Made by a program: the position numbers and the translations under genes. A stretch of 20,607 nt of DNA from a virus. The stretch spans positions 1 through 20,607 of the IMG/VR virus record IMGVR_UViG_3300034073_000991, one strand, 5' to 3'. This document shows positions 1-6,577 of the stretch, piece after piece. Under the pieces are notes generated by a model that was given only the letters and a program-made list of their open reading frames with translations, was not told the DNA's origin and ran no database searches. Position 1 is the first letter of the stretch, and every line of letters starts with the position of its first letter.

Positions 1-132
1 TTTATGAGGCAGTGGAAGATACTCAAGCAACCCTACCCGTGGAAAGACCCCAAGGTGCTAGCCGAACGCAAGCGTATCGCAGCACTCGATAGAGCACGTA
101 TTGAACTCAGACTAAATGGAGGTGTCGAATGA
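1..132 (+). CDS. C-terminal part (or all) of a small hypothetical protein
   Basis: Frame 1 is open from the window edge to TGA at 130-132. It encodes a short, basic, charged stretch beginning FMRQWKILKQP and ending RLNGGVE. An ATG at position 4 could make a complete 42-residue protein, but the open frame reaches the edge, so it may be the tail of a longer gene. The stop overlaps the next start (ATGA), which shows translational coupling. I do not recognise a family. Confidence 0.6.
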   Translation, partial: FMRQWKILKQPYPWKDPKVLAERKRIAALDRARIELRLNGGVE

Positions 133-974
133 CTATCATGACAAGTACTCTACCCACGGCTCCCCGTGCGGACGCAACATCAAACATGCACCCGATTCAA
201 AAATTAACAAAAGATCTCAAGGCAGCAGCGACCAAGTTGTCTGACGACGAGGCAAGGTTTCTTGTTGATTACTACTACATCTGTCAAGAAGATAGGAAGC
301 GTAGTACAAATCAAGTACGCGCACTGGATGAGTCTAATGAACCCAATGCCGTTTTAGGTTGGCTTGCCGAACAATCAGAAAATCTTGAGGGACAGATAAA
401 GAAAGCACTCGATGTATACACTGAAGCGCATGTTATGGGTGCGTGGATGCGGCAGATTGTCGGCATCGGTCCTGTTATTAGTGCAGGTTTGTTAGCACAT
501 ATTGATATTACCAAGGCACCCACGGTCGGGCATATCTGGAGGTATGCAGGGCTTGATCCCACAAGCAAATGGGAGAAAGGTGAGAAGCGCCCTTGGAACG
601 CAGGGTTGAAGACGTTGTGTTGGAAAGCAGGGCAGAGCTTTATGAAGTTCAGTGGGCGTGATGACTGCTACTATGGGCATGTGTACCGAGAGCGTAAAGC
701 GTATGAGATCGCACGTAATGAGCGAGGCGATAACAAAGACTTGGCAACGAGTCTTCTTAGTAAATATAACAAGAGCACCGAAGCATACAAACATCTTAGC
801 AATGGTGTGCTGCCTCCTGCACAGATTGACGCACGGGCTAGACGTTATGCCGTGAAGCTTTTCTTATCTCATCTGCATGGTGCGTGGTATGAGACACACT
901 TTGGCACGAAGCCCCCACTGCCTTACCCAATTGCACATATGGGGCATGTGCATGTTATTCCATCACCTGTTTAA
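129..974 (+). CDS. IS110-transposase C-terminal-like (helix-hairpin-helix) phage protein
   Basis: This is a 281-residue protein. ATG 129 is preceded by a strong GGAGGTG ribosome site and overlaps the previous stop; in-frame ATGs at 138 and 186 are alternatives. Residues 110-172 resemble the Transposase_20 (IS116/IS110/IS902) C-terminal module. A helix-hairpin-helix-like GIGPVISAGLLAHI is followed by WRYAGLDP and a basic stretch GEKRPWNAGLKTLCWKAGQSF. The N-terminal 100 residues look helical and charged (QEDRKRSTNQV, NLEGQIKKALDV), and I cannot see the RuvC-like DEDD catalytic domain of true IS110 transposases. It is therefore more likely a DNA- or nucleic-acid-binding protein than an active transposase. 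The gene stops 11 nt before the 36-nt-period array. Function is inferred from fold resemblance only. Confidence 0.7.
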   Translation: MTIMTSTLPTAPRADATSNMHPIQKLTKDLKAAATKLSDDEARFLVDYYYICQEDRKRSTNQVRALDESNEPNAVLGWLAEQSENLEGQIKKALDVYTEAHVMGAWMRQIVGIGPVISAGLLAHIDITKAPTVGHIWRYAGLDPTSKWEKGEKRPWNAGLKTLCWKAGQSFMKFSGRDDCYYGHVYRERKAYEIARNERGDNKDLATSLLSKYNKSTEAYKHLSNGVLPPAQIDARARRYAVKLFLSHLHGAWYETHFGTKPPLPYPIAHMGHVHVIPSPV

Positions 975-985
975 CCAAGGTCACG

Positions 986-1626
986 GAGAGAACCAAAGAA
1001 ATTGAGTGAGTCACTCCGTTTGAGAGAACCATTCAAAGCGAACGAGTCACTAGATCGGAGAGAACCAATGAGTAAGAACGAGTCGTAAGAACCGAGAGAA
1101 CCATTCTTGAAGAACGAACCATGGATCGCGAGAGAACCAGTTCGCATGAGTGAGTCAAAAGGAGTAAGAGAACCACACTTTGCGAACGAGTCATTATTGG
1201 CAAGAGAACCACTCAGGAAGAGCGAGTCAAAGAGCAAAAGAGAACCATGGACAGAGAACGAGTCACGAGCATCGATAGAACCAAGGATGTCGAACGAGTC
1301 AGCGAGCAGGAGAGAACCATACGCCGTAAACGAGTCATGGTCCCAGAGAAACCCAAAAATCCAGAGCGAGTCACATGAGCTAAGAGCACCGTCGTCGTGG
1401 AACGAGTCACTACTTTAGAGAGAACCAACCCATAAGAACGAGTCACAAAACCAGAAGAGAACCATCCAAGACGAACGAGTCAGGAAAATTGAGAGAGCCG
1501 TGTGTACTGAACGAGTCAATGTAGGAGAGAGAACCAAATCTCCAGAACGAGTCATAGGAAGTGAGAGAACCACAGAATCTAAACGAGTCAAGTTCGACGA
1601 GAGAACCATCCAAGACGAACGTACAC
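986..1626. repeat. Alternating A/B 10-nt repeat array with 8-nt variable spacers
   Basis: This is the only long gene-free stretch in the window (975-1644). Motif A, GAGAGAACCA (A1 at 986-995), alternates strictly with motif B, GAACGAGTCA (B2 at 1040-1049). There are 18 A units and 17 B units, plus a final partial B at 1617-1626 that decays to GAACGTACAC. Units start every 18 nt, giving a 36-nt A-B period. Of the 35 spacers, 34 are exactly 8 nt; one, at 1446-1454, is 9 nt. Spacers are all different except 1465-1472 and 1609-1616 (both TCCAAGAC). A and B agree at 6 of 10 positions (GA..GA..CA), suggesting a common 18-nt ancestor; B4 at 1112-1121 is the hybrid GAACGAACCA. Stops in spacers (TAA 1086-1088, TAG 1416-1418) and the 19-nt step break every repeat-encoded frame, so it does not look coding. 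Function is unknown: a protein-binding array, origin-like iterons or a repetitive RNA are possible. Confidence 0.93.
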
Positions 1627-1644
1627 CCAATAAGGAACTAACAC

Positions 1645-1887
1645 ATGAATGACAACGTCAATCACCCCAAACATTACACGAACCACCCTTCAGGGGTGGA
1701 GGCTATTGAGATCACCGAGCACTTTAATTTCAATAAAGGTAACGCTATAAAATATATCTGGCGCAGTGCAGACAAAGGTAAAGAAGTTGAGGATCTACGC
1801 AAGGCACGTTGGTATATCGACCGTGAGATTGCACGGATACTGAACAACGAGGATGAACCCCCCTTCATGAAGAGGAGTGAGGAATGA
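1645..1887 (+). CDS. DUF3310 family protein
   Basis: This 80-residue protein has the DUF3310 pattern: VNHPKHYTNHPSGVEAIEI at the N-terminus, then NFNKGNAIKYIWRSADKG, then EDLRKARWYIDREI. DUF3310 proteins are small and very common in phage early regions. Some databases call them nucleotide kinase-like, but no activity is established from sequence here. AAGGAAC lies shortly before the ATG. It is the first gene after the repeat array and starts the run of ATGA-coupled small genes, so any regulation by the array would act on it first. Confidence 0.9.
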   Translation: MNDNVNHPKHYTNHPSGVEAIEITEHFNFNKGNAIKYIWRSADKGKEVEDLRKARWYIDREIARILNNEDEPPFMKRSEE

Positions 1888-2069
1888 GTCCTGACTATAA
1901 GTTCGCCATGCTTGCCGCATGGCTTGAGGGCTACGCTGAAGGCTTGCCTGACTACTGCACAACAGAGAAGTTCAAGATCAAAGAAGCTGCTGAGTTGTTA
2001 ATGGAAGTGTACGAGCAGCGTACCAAAGGCAATGACAGTTGGAGAGATAGAGAAGGAGATAGAGCATGA
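1884..2069 (+). CDS. Hypothetical small protein
   Basis: This 61-residue, acidic, probably helical protein (MLAAWLEGYAEGLPDY, KIKEAAELLMEVYEQR) has no recognised domain. It overlaps the DUF3310 stop by 4 nt (ATGA) and has AGGAG just upstream, so it is very likely translated. Its tail is rich in Arg, Asp and Glu. Confidence 0.75.
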   Translation: MSPDYKFAMLAAWLEGYAEGLPDYCTTEKFKIKEAAELLMEVYEQRTKGNDSWRDREGDRA

Positions 2070-2368
2070 GCAGAGAAGCTATGCAGATGGCGCTTGATAT
2101 GTTGAACGAGATTGCGGATGACGTGTATTGCGACCAAAAACTAGAAGGAGTCATCACCACCCTGCGCCAAGCACTTGAGACAGAGCCGGTATTTGTGGGC
2201 CAAGAATATCTTGAGCGTCGTTGGGGTGTGAGCGGGGCAACACTGGAGCGTGATCGTTCACTTAAACAAGGTTGTAAATATTTCAAGATTGGTGGAGCAA
2301 TTAGGTATCGGTTGTCTGATATTGAAGCTTATGAAAACAAGTGCCTTGTGGAGACGAAAGCAAAATGA
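2066..2368 (+). CDS. Small protein with AlpA/excisionase-like helix-turn-helix
   Basis: This 100-residue protein has a good AAGGAGATAGAGC ribosome site and a 4-nt overlap with the gene before it. Residues 1-38 form a helical module ending TTLRQALE. Residues 47-92 look like a winged or MerR-type HTH: YLERRWGVSGATLERDRS, a turn KYFKIGGAIRYRLSD, then IEAYE. This is the AlpA/excisionase (HTH_17) layout. The likely role is DNA binding, as a transcription or recombination directionality factor. The N-terminal module resembles that of the next gene, and the two share an 18-nt identical stretch. Confidence 0.72.
   Translation: MSREAMQMALDMLNEIADDVYCDQKLEGVITTLRQALETEPVFVGQEYLERRWGVSGATLERDRSLKQGCKYFKIGGAIRYRLSDIEAYENKCLVETKAK
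2160..2177 (+). repeat. 18-nt direct repeat shared by two adjacent genes
   Basis: CCCTGCGCCAAGCACTTG occurs here and again, identically, at 2471-2488 in the next gene. In both it encodes LRQAL at the end of an N-terminal helical module. This suggests that the module was duplicated or exchanged between neighbours. Confidence 0.8.
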
Positions 2369-2859
2369 ACGACCTACGAAAAGCAGCGAGAGAAGCGCTT
2401 GAGGCGCTAGAGGATGTGCCGTACATGTCAAACAAAGATGACTACGAGCGGCTAGAAAGGGTTAAAACGGCCCTGCGCCAAGCACTTGTCGATGCCGACG
2501 ACACATCGCAAGAACGTGTCGATGAAACGGCGAAACAAGAACATGAGCCGGTGGCGTGGATGCACAACTTTATTGAAGGTAATGTCATCACGCACATACC
2601 AGCAGACATTGGCCGTCATCCTGAGCGATGGACTGCGCTTTACAAAGACCCTACGCCGTGCAAAACATGCGAGTCACTTGCTATGACAGTAATGAACGAT
2701 CAGACATACCACGAAAAAGTAATTCCAAAGCGTGAATGGGTTGGGCTGACGGATGAGGAGATTGCACAAGGCTTAAAAGAATCTTGGGTGACTGAACAAG
2801 CGTGGCAGTCCGCTGTCTGGTGGGCTGAGGCTAAGCTAAAGGAAAAGAATCATGGATAG
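2365..2859 (+). CDS. Hypothetical phage protein with LRQAL and WVGLTDEEI modules
   Basis: Starting at ATG 2365, which overlaps the previous stop, this gives 164 residues. A GTG at 2341 would add 8 residues inside the previous gene and is less likely. Three parts are visible: an N-terminal helical module (KAAREALEALED to ALRQALVDAD), a middle part with EPVAWMHNF and a CKTC pair, and a C-terminal part beginning KREWVGLTDEEI and ending in a Trp- and Lys-rich helix. This composite layout is familiar from variable accessory proteins of proteobacterial phages, but no function is assigned. The CxxC alone is too little to claim zinc binding. Confidence 0.72.
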   Translation: MNDLRKAAREALEALEDVPYMSNKDDYERLERVKTALRQALVDADDTSQERVDETAKQEHEPVAWMHNFIEGNVITHIPADIGRHPERWTALYKDPTPCKTCESLAMTVMNDQTYHEKVIPKREWVGLTDEEIAQGLKESWVTEQAWQSAVWWAEAKLKEKNHG

Positions 2860-3055
2860 AGAAAACATTATCCGCATGGCGCGAGAGGCAGGAATTGGGC
2901 CTGTCTACGGTTACGAGAGCATTGAACGCTTCGCCGCCCTTGTCGCCGCTGTTGAGCGTAATGCGTGTGCAAAGGTGTGTGAGGATCGTGAAAGAGCGAA
3001 TCTGTACGGCGTGAAGGAATGTGCCGCCGCCATCCGAGCAAGGAGTAAGCAATGA
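2852..3055 (+). CDS. Hypothetical small phage protein
   Basis: This 67-residue protein has a layout common to many phage small proteins: MDRENIIRMAREAG at the start, then ERFAALVAAVERNACAKVCEDRER, ending ECAAAIRARSKQ. It has four Cys residues in a largely helical sequence. It overlaps the preceding gene by 8 nt, with AAGGAAAAG upstream of the ATG. Function is unknown. Confidence 0.75.
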   Translation: MDRENIIRMAREAGIGPVYGYESIERFAALVAAVERNACAKVCEDRERANLYGVKECAAAIRARSKQ

Positions 3056-3363
3056 CACCTGAAGCAAAGGTTAAGAAACGTGTACGTGCTGAACTGGAGA
3101 GACGTGATGGAGTTTATTACTTTATGCCTGCGACTGGTGGGTATGGTCGTAGCGGTGTGCCTGATATTGTCGGTTGCTTTCTCGGTAAGTTCTTTGCTAT
3201 CGAGTGCAAGGCAGGTGCTGGCAAGACCACTCCCCTCCAAGATCGAGAACTCACGAAAATTATTCAAGCCGACGGCAAAGCAATCGTGGTGAACGAAGAC
3301 AACATCCACCTAGTGGGTGAAATGCTAAATGAGATCCAAACCCAAGTCCTACACTCGACGTGA
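3052..3363 (+). CDS. VRR-NUC domain nuclease
   Basis: This 103-residue protein is the size of a stand-alone VRR-NUC (PD-(D/E)XK) domain. Visible motifs are GGYGRSGVPDIVG (Gly35, Asp38), FFAIECKAG (catalytic Glu51, Lys53) and TTPLQDREL (Gln63), the standard order for the family. VRR-NUC proteins of phages are predicted structure-specific or Holliday-junction-type nucleases acting in replication and recombination. The start overlaps the previous stop (ATGA) and has AAGGAG upstream. The polymerase and the Cas4-like nuclease lie downstream on the same strand. Confidence 0.88.
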   Translation: MTPEAKVKKRVRAELERRDGVYYFMPATGGYGRSGVPDIVGCFLGKFFAIECKAGAGKTTPLQDRELTKIIQADGKAIVVNEDNIHLVGEMLNEIQTQVLHST

Positions 3364-3580
3364 TTCTATAGGTAGGCAGATGGAAATTGTACGTAGGCTG
3401 AAGAATCAGCACGGACTAACCATCAAGGATCTCGCAAAAGTTATGAAAGTTAGTGAAAGAACAGTGCGAAGATACATGGCACCTCTTTTAGAAAAACGAA
3501 TAGTTGTAGTAAACTTTACATTCACAAACTATGTAGCCAAACGTCCTGTTTATTATTACGCAATTAGGAGAGTGAAATGA
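3329..3580 (+). CDS. Small helix-turn-helix protein
   Basis: This 83-residue basic protein contains an HTH of the HTH_11/DeoR type: LTIKDLAKVMKVSERTVRRYM, followed by a wing-like segment with KRIVVVNFTF. It is a predicted DNA-binding protein, probably a phage regulator. ATG 3329 overlaps the VRR-NUC gene by 35 nt. The in-frame ATG at 3380, behind TAGGTAGG, would give a 66-residue form that keeps the whole HTH, so the start is uncertain. The stop lies within the ribosome site and start of the next gene. Confidence 0.72.
   Translation: MRSKPKSYTRRDSIGRQMEIVRRLKNQHGLTIKDLAKVMKVSERTVRRYMAPLLEKRIVVVNFTFTNYVAKRPVYYYAIRRVK
3567..3577 (+). promoter_or_regulatory. Recurrent ribosome-binding motif GGAGAGTGAAA, copy 1
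   Basis: GGAGAGTGAAA ends on the A of the ATG at 3577 and spans the end of the previous gene. The identical 11-mer occurs at 7148-7158 and 9624-9634, each time just ahead of a gene start. Confidence 0.65.
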
Positions 3581-3888
3581 GTATTGCCAAACTTGCTGAC
3601 CTTGTCACCACACTGAACGGTGTGCAAACTAAGTACAACCTGGATGAAACTGATCTGCGGATCATCAACCACATAGCATGTAACGAGATGGACGGTGGCA
3701 TAAACAAGTCCACGGTTGTATCCAATATTAAGTCTATGTCTGTTGCGACGGTGTATAACAGATTAAATAAGAAGCTGATCCCTAAGAAATTTATACGTGA
3801 GACTAAGTCTAAGGATGATGCAAGAGGCAGACTGCTGTCGTCTGGCTCCAAGTCACAAGACCTCTTCACGTACCTTGGCAAACTATGA
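3577..3888 (+). CDS. Winged-helix (MarR-like) small protein
   Basis: This 103-residue protein has the feel of a winged-helix domain. DLRIINHIACNEMDG and TVVSNIKSMSVATVYNRLNKK look like helices 1-3 with a recognition helix, followed by IRETKSKDDARGRLL as a basic wing. The fold is inferred from pattern only. It is the third small DNA-binding-type gene within 2 kb and may act in early transcription control. It overlaps the polymerase gene by 4 nt. Confidence 0.7.
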   Translation: MSIAKLADLVTTLNGVQTKYNLDETDLRIINHIACNEMDGGINKSTVVSNIKSMSVATVYNRLNKKLIPKKFIRETKSKDDARGRLLSSGSKSQDLFTYLGKL

Positions 3889-5750
3889 ACATCATTACAC
3901 TAGACTTTGAAACTTATTACGACAAAGAATACAGCCTATCAAAGATAACGACTGAAGAGTACGTTCGCAGTGAATTGTTTGAAGCCATTGGGGTAGGAGT
4001 ACAAGTTAATGACGAACCGACCGTTTGGTTTTCAGGGGACCATCAGCAGACGTACGATTGGCTCCATGAGTTCGACTGGCAAAATAGCTTTCTTCTTGCT
4101 CACAATGCTGTGTTTGATGCCTCTATTCTTTCTTGGCGCTTTGATATTTACCCTAAAGGTATTCTCGACACTCTGTCTATGGCTCGTGCGTGGCACGGTG
4201 TGGATGTGGGAGGGAGTCTCGCATTTCTTGCTGAGAAGTACCAGCTTGGAAAGAAGGGAACGGAGGTAGTCAACGCGCTTGGTAAACGTAGGGCGGACTT
4301 CAGCCCTGATGAGTTAAAGGCGTACAGCGGGTACTGTATTAATGATGTCAATCTAACCCGTGCCTTGTTCGATATCTTGATTCAAAACTTCCCCACCAAG
4401 GAATTGAAAGTTATCGACACAACCATCAAGATGTTTACCGAACCTACGCTTGAGCTTGACTTGCCGCTTTTGGAGCAGCACCTGGAGAATGTCAAGGCTA
4501 AGAAAGAACAACTGCTTGAGATGGCTGCGGCTAACCGTGATGACCTGATGTCCAATGACAAGTTTGCAGAACTGCTCAAGAAGATGGGCGTCGAACCTCC
4601 TGTCAAGATCAGTGCCAAGACAGGCAAGGAAGCATGGGCGTTTGCCAAGACGGATGAAGCGTTTAAAGAGTTAGCCAACCACCCTGACCCTCGGGTGCAG
4701 ATCTTGGTCGGTGCCAGACTTGGTAACAAGACAACCCTTGAAGAGACGCGCACTCAGCGGTTTATCGATATCGCCAAGCGTGGGTGTATGCCTGTGCCCC
4801 TTAAGTATTACGCTGCTCACACAGGGCGTTGGGGTGGTGATGACAAGGTGAACTTACAGAATCTACCGAGCCGTGGGCAGAACGCTAACAAGTTAAAGCG
4901 AGCGATACGTGCACCGGAAGGGTTTGTGATTATTGACTCGGACTCATCGCAGATCGAGGCGCGGGTGTTGGCTTGGCTTGCTGAGCAGAACGATCTCGTA
5001 GAAGTTTTTGAGAAGAACAACGAAGAAATTGCCGCAGGAGTAGACAAGAAGGATTTTAAGTACGACCCATACAAGCTGATGGCTGCGCAGATTTACGGAA
5101 AACAAACCCAAGACATTACAGATTCTGAAAGGTTTGTAGGCAAGACAGCAATCTTGGGTGCAGGTTACGGCATGGGGGCGGCAAAATTTGCCGCTCAGTT
5201 AAAGGTGCTTGGCACCGAAGTGGCAGAAGACGAATGCAAACGCATTATCGATGTGTATCGCAGCACCTATGCCAAGATCCCCGAGCTATGGTCAAGTGCC
5301 CAACGCTGCCTAGAAGCGATCATTCAAAAGCAGTCTGCGTCCCTTGGACGTGCAGATGTACTAACGTTCGATCCTCTGGAGCAGGGATTCATGCTGCCTA
5401 ACAAGTTGTGGCTACGTTATGAGGGGCTGCACAAGACACTCACCGATGGCAGGACGCAGTATGAGTACCCCACTCGGAAAGGCGCAACCAAGACGTATGG
5501 TGGTAAAGTGATTGAGAATCTGTGCCAAGCTATTGCACGGTGTGTGATTGCCGAGCAGATGACGTTGATCGCTAAACGCTACAAGGTGGTGCTAACGGTC
5601 CATGACGCAGTTGCTTGTATTGCACCGAAGAAAGAAGCTGAGGAAGCCAAAGCGTATGTTGAACAGTGCATGCGAAGTCGCCCTCAGTGGTGCATTGATT
5701 TACCCCTTAATTGTGAGGCAGGATATGGTGAGAGTTACGGAGACTGTTGA
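3885..5750 (+). CDS. Family A DNA polymerase (T7-like, 3'-5' exo plus pol)
   Basis: This 621-residue protein is a replicative phage DNA polymerase. The 3'-5' exonuclease shows ExoI LDFET (Asp7, Glu9), ExoII LAHNAVFD (Asn74, Asp78) and ExoIII YCIND (Tyr150, Asp154). The polymerase domain shows motif A DSDSSQIEAR (catalytic Asp353, Glu358), motif B RFVGKTAILGAGYG (Arg416, Lys420, Tyr428) and motif C TVHDAV (His573, Asp574). There is no 5'-3' exonuclease domain, as usual for phage enzymes. Motif C has Ala575 where Pol I and T7 have Glu; the metal-binding Asp is kept, so the enzyme is expected to be active. The gene is ATGA-coupled to the winged-helix gene. Confidence 0.96.
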   Translation: MNIITLDFETYYDKEYSLSKITTEEYVRSELFEAIGVGVQVNDEPTVWFSGDHQQTYDWLHEFDWQNSFLLAHNAVFDASILSWRFDIYPKGILDTLSMARAWHGVDVGGSLAFLAEKYQLGKKGTEVVNALGKRRADFSPDELKAYSGYCINDVNLTRALFDILIQNFPTKELKVIDTTIKMFTEPTLELDLPLLEQHLENVKAKKEQLLEMAAANRDDLMSNDKFAELLKKMGVEPPVKISAKTGKEAWAFAKTDEAFKELANHPDPRVQILVGARLGNKTTLEETRTQRFIDIAKRGCMPVPLKYYAAHTGRWGGDDKVNLQNLPSRGQNANKLKRAIRAPEGFVIIDSDSSQIEARVLAWLAEQNDLVEVFEKNNEEIAAGVDKKDFKYDPYKLMAAQIYGKQTQDITDSERFVGKTAILGAGYGMGAAKFAAQLKVLGTEVAEDECKRIIDVYRSTYAKIPELWSSAQRCLEAIIQKQSASLGRADVLTFDPLEQGFMLPNKLWLRYEGLHKTLTDGRTQYEYPTRKGATKTYGGKVIENLCQAIARCVIAEQMTLIAKRYKVVLTVHDAVACIAPKKEAEEAKAYVEQCMRSRPQWCIDLPLNCEAGYGESYGDC

Positions 5751-5913
5751 TTTTTCCCCGTTTTACATTAGTGCACAGCAACATCTTAAGGAGTTGTACG
5801 TCGCGGCAAATGATAAGAAGTTTGAGGAAGCGTTGCTGATCGTCAATGAGTTGATTGCTGATGTTCGACAGCTCCAGATTGCACTGCTCAGTCACGTAGA
5901 TTCTGGGGTATAG
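5725..5913 (+). CDS. Hypothetical small helical protein
   Basis: Starting at ATG 5725, behind GAGGCAGG, this is a 62-residue protein; the same frame is open further upstream inside the polymerase, but that part is out-of-frame shadow. It overlaps the polymerase end by 26 nt. The sequence is helical: FYISAQQHLKELYVAAND, then KKFEEALLIVNELIADVRQL. Its size and composition suit a small coiled-coil or dimeric protein. No known family is recognised. Confidence 0.7.
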   Translation: MVRVTETVDFSPFYISAQQHLKELYVAANDKKFEEALLIVNELIADVRQLQIALLSHVDSGV

Positions 5914-5914
5914 C

Positions 5915-6577
5915 ATGGCTGCTTGGTCTTATTCCTCCCTGTCACTGTTTCAGCAGTGCCCTAAGAAGTACTATCACCTGCGGGTGGCAAAGGATTTCAG
6001 GGAGCCTGAGACCGAGCACCTAACGTACGGTAAGCTCGTACATGAAGCGGCAGAGTTCTACATCAAGAATGACGTGCCGATCCCCCCGCAGTTCAGATTC
6101 ATGCAAGAGCCGCTAGACGCGCTCAAGCAGATTGGTGGAGAGTACCTGTGTGAATACCGCATGGGCTTAACCAAAGATCTTAAGGCATGTGACTTCTTCG
6201 CACCCGACGTGTGGTGGCGTGGTGTGGCCGATCTTGTGATTATTAAAGATGACAAGGCATTTCTGGTGGACTACAAGACAGGCAAGTCGTCCAAGTATGC
6301 AGATACCAAGCAGCTTGAGATCTTATCGCTTGCGCTGTTCGTTCACTTCCCGCAGATCAAACGCATAAAGGCGGGGCTGTTGTTTGTTGTTGCAAACGAT
6401 TTTGTAAAGGTGGATTACGATACTAGCGCACCGCAGCTTCACTGGGTAAAATGGATGCGAGACACGGCACAGTTGGAAGCAGCGTACGAGAACGGGGTGT
6501 GGAATGCACGTCCTAATTTTTCCTGTAAACAATACTGCGCTGTGACAAGCTGCCCCCATAATGGACGACATAATTGA
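5915..6577 (+). CDS. PD-(D/E)XK exonuclease, Cas4/RecB-like, with Fe-S cysteines
   Basis: This 220-residue protein has the Cas4/RecB nuclease (PDDEXK_1) order. An N-terminal SYSSLSLFQQCPKKYY carries Cys15, and YGKLVHEAAE carries His43. RGVADLVI supplies Asp106, FLVDYKTGK supplies Asp119 and Lys121, and a Gln-containing helix KQLEILSLALF follows. The C-terminus has Cys204, Cys208 and Cys213 (CKQYCAVTSC), which with Cys15 could hold a 4Fe-4S cluster as in Cas4 and AddB. It probably processes DNA ends in phage replication or recombination. No cas1/cas2 or CRISPR array is nearby, so this is not evidence of a CRISPR system. Confidence 0.9.
   Translation: MAAWSYSSLSLFQQCPKKYYHLRVAKDFREPETEHLTYGKLVHEAAEFYIKNDVPIPPQFRFMQEPLDALKQIGGEYLCEYRMGLTKDLKACDFFAPDVWWRGVADLVIIKDDKAFLVDYKTGKSSKYADTKQLEILSLALFVHFPQIKRIKAGLLFVVANDFVKVDYDTSAPQLHWVKWMRDTAQLEAAYENGVWNARPNFSCKQYCAVTSCPHNGRHN

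Noticed and set aside
129-974. Complete IS110 insertion sequence
   Set aside because: No DEDD domain, no recognisable ends, and the gene is coupled to the upstream phage gene by overlap.
1107-1418. Hexapeptide-repeat protein (REPxxxNESxxx on +, DSFxxxGSLxxx on -)
   Set aside because: The periodic peptides follow from the 18-nt step. Stops occur in spacers, no good ribosome site or start is present, the - frame lacks a credible start, and the 19-nt step at 1446 breaks all frames.
986-1626. CRISPR array
   Set aside because: Repeats are 10 nt and spacers 8 nt, two motifs alternate, and there are no cas genes; the Cas4-like nuclease is 4 kb away in a replication operon.
986-1626. CsrA sponge RNA or ribosome decoy based on GGA/GAGAG motifs
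   Set aside because: Only some A units have GGA, there is no hairpin presentation, and motif B lacks it altogether.
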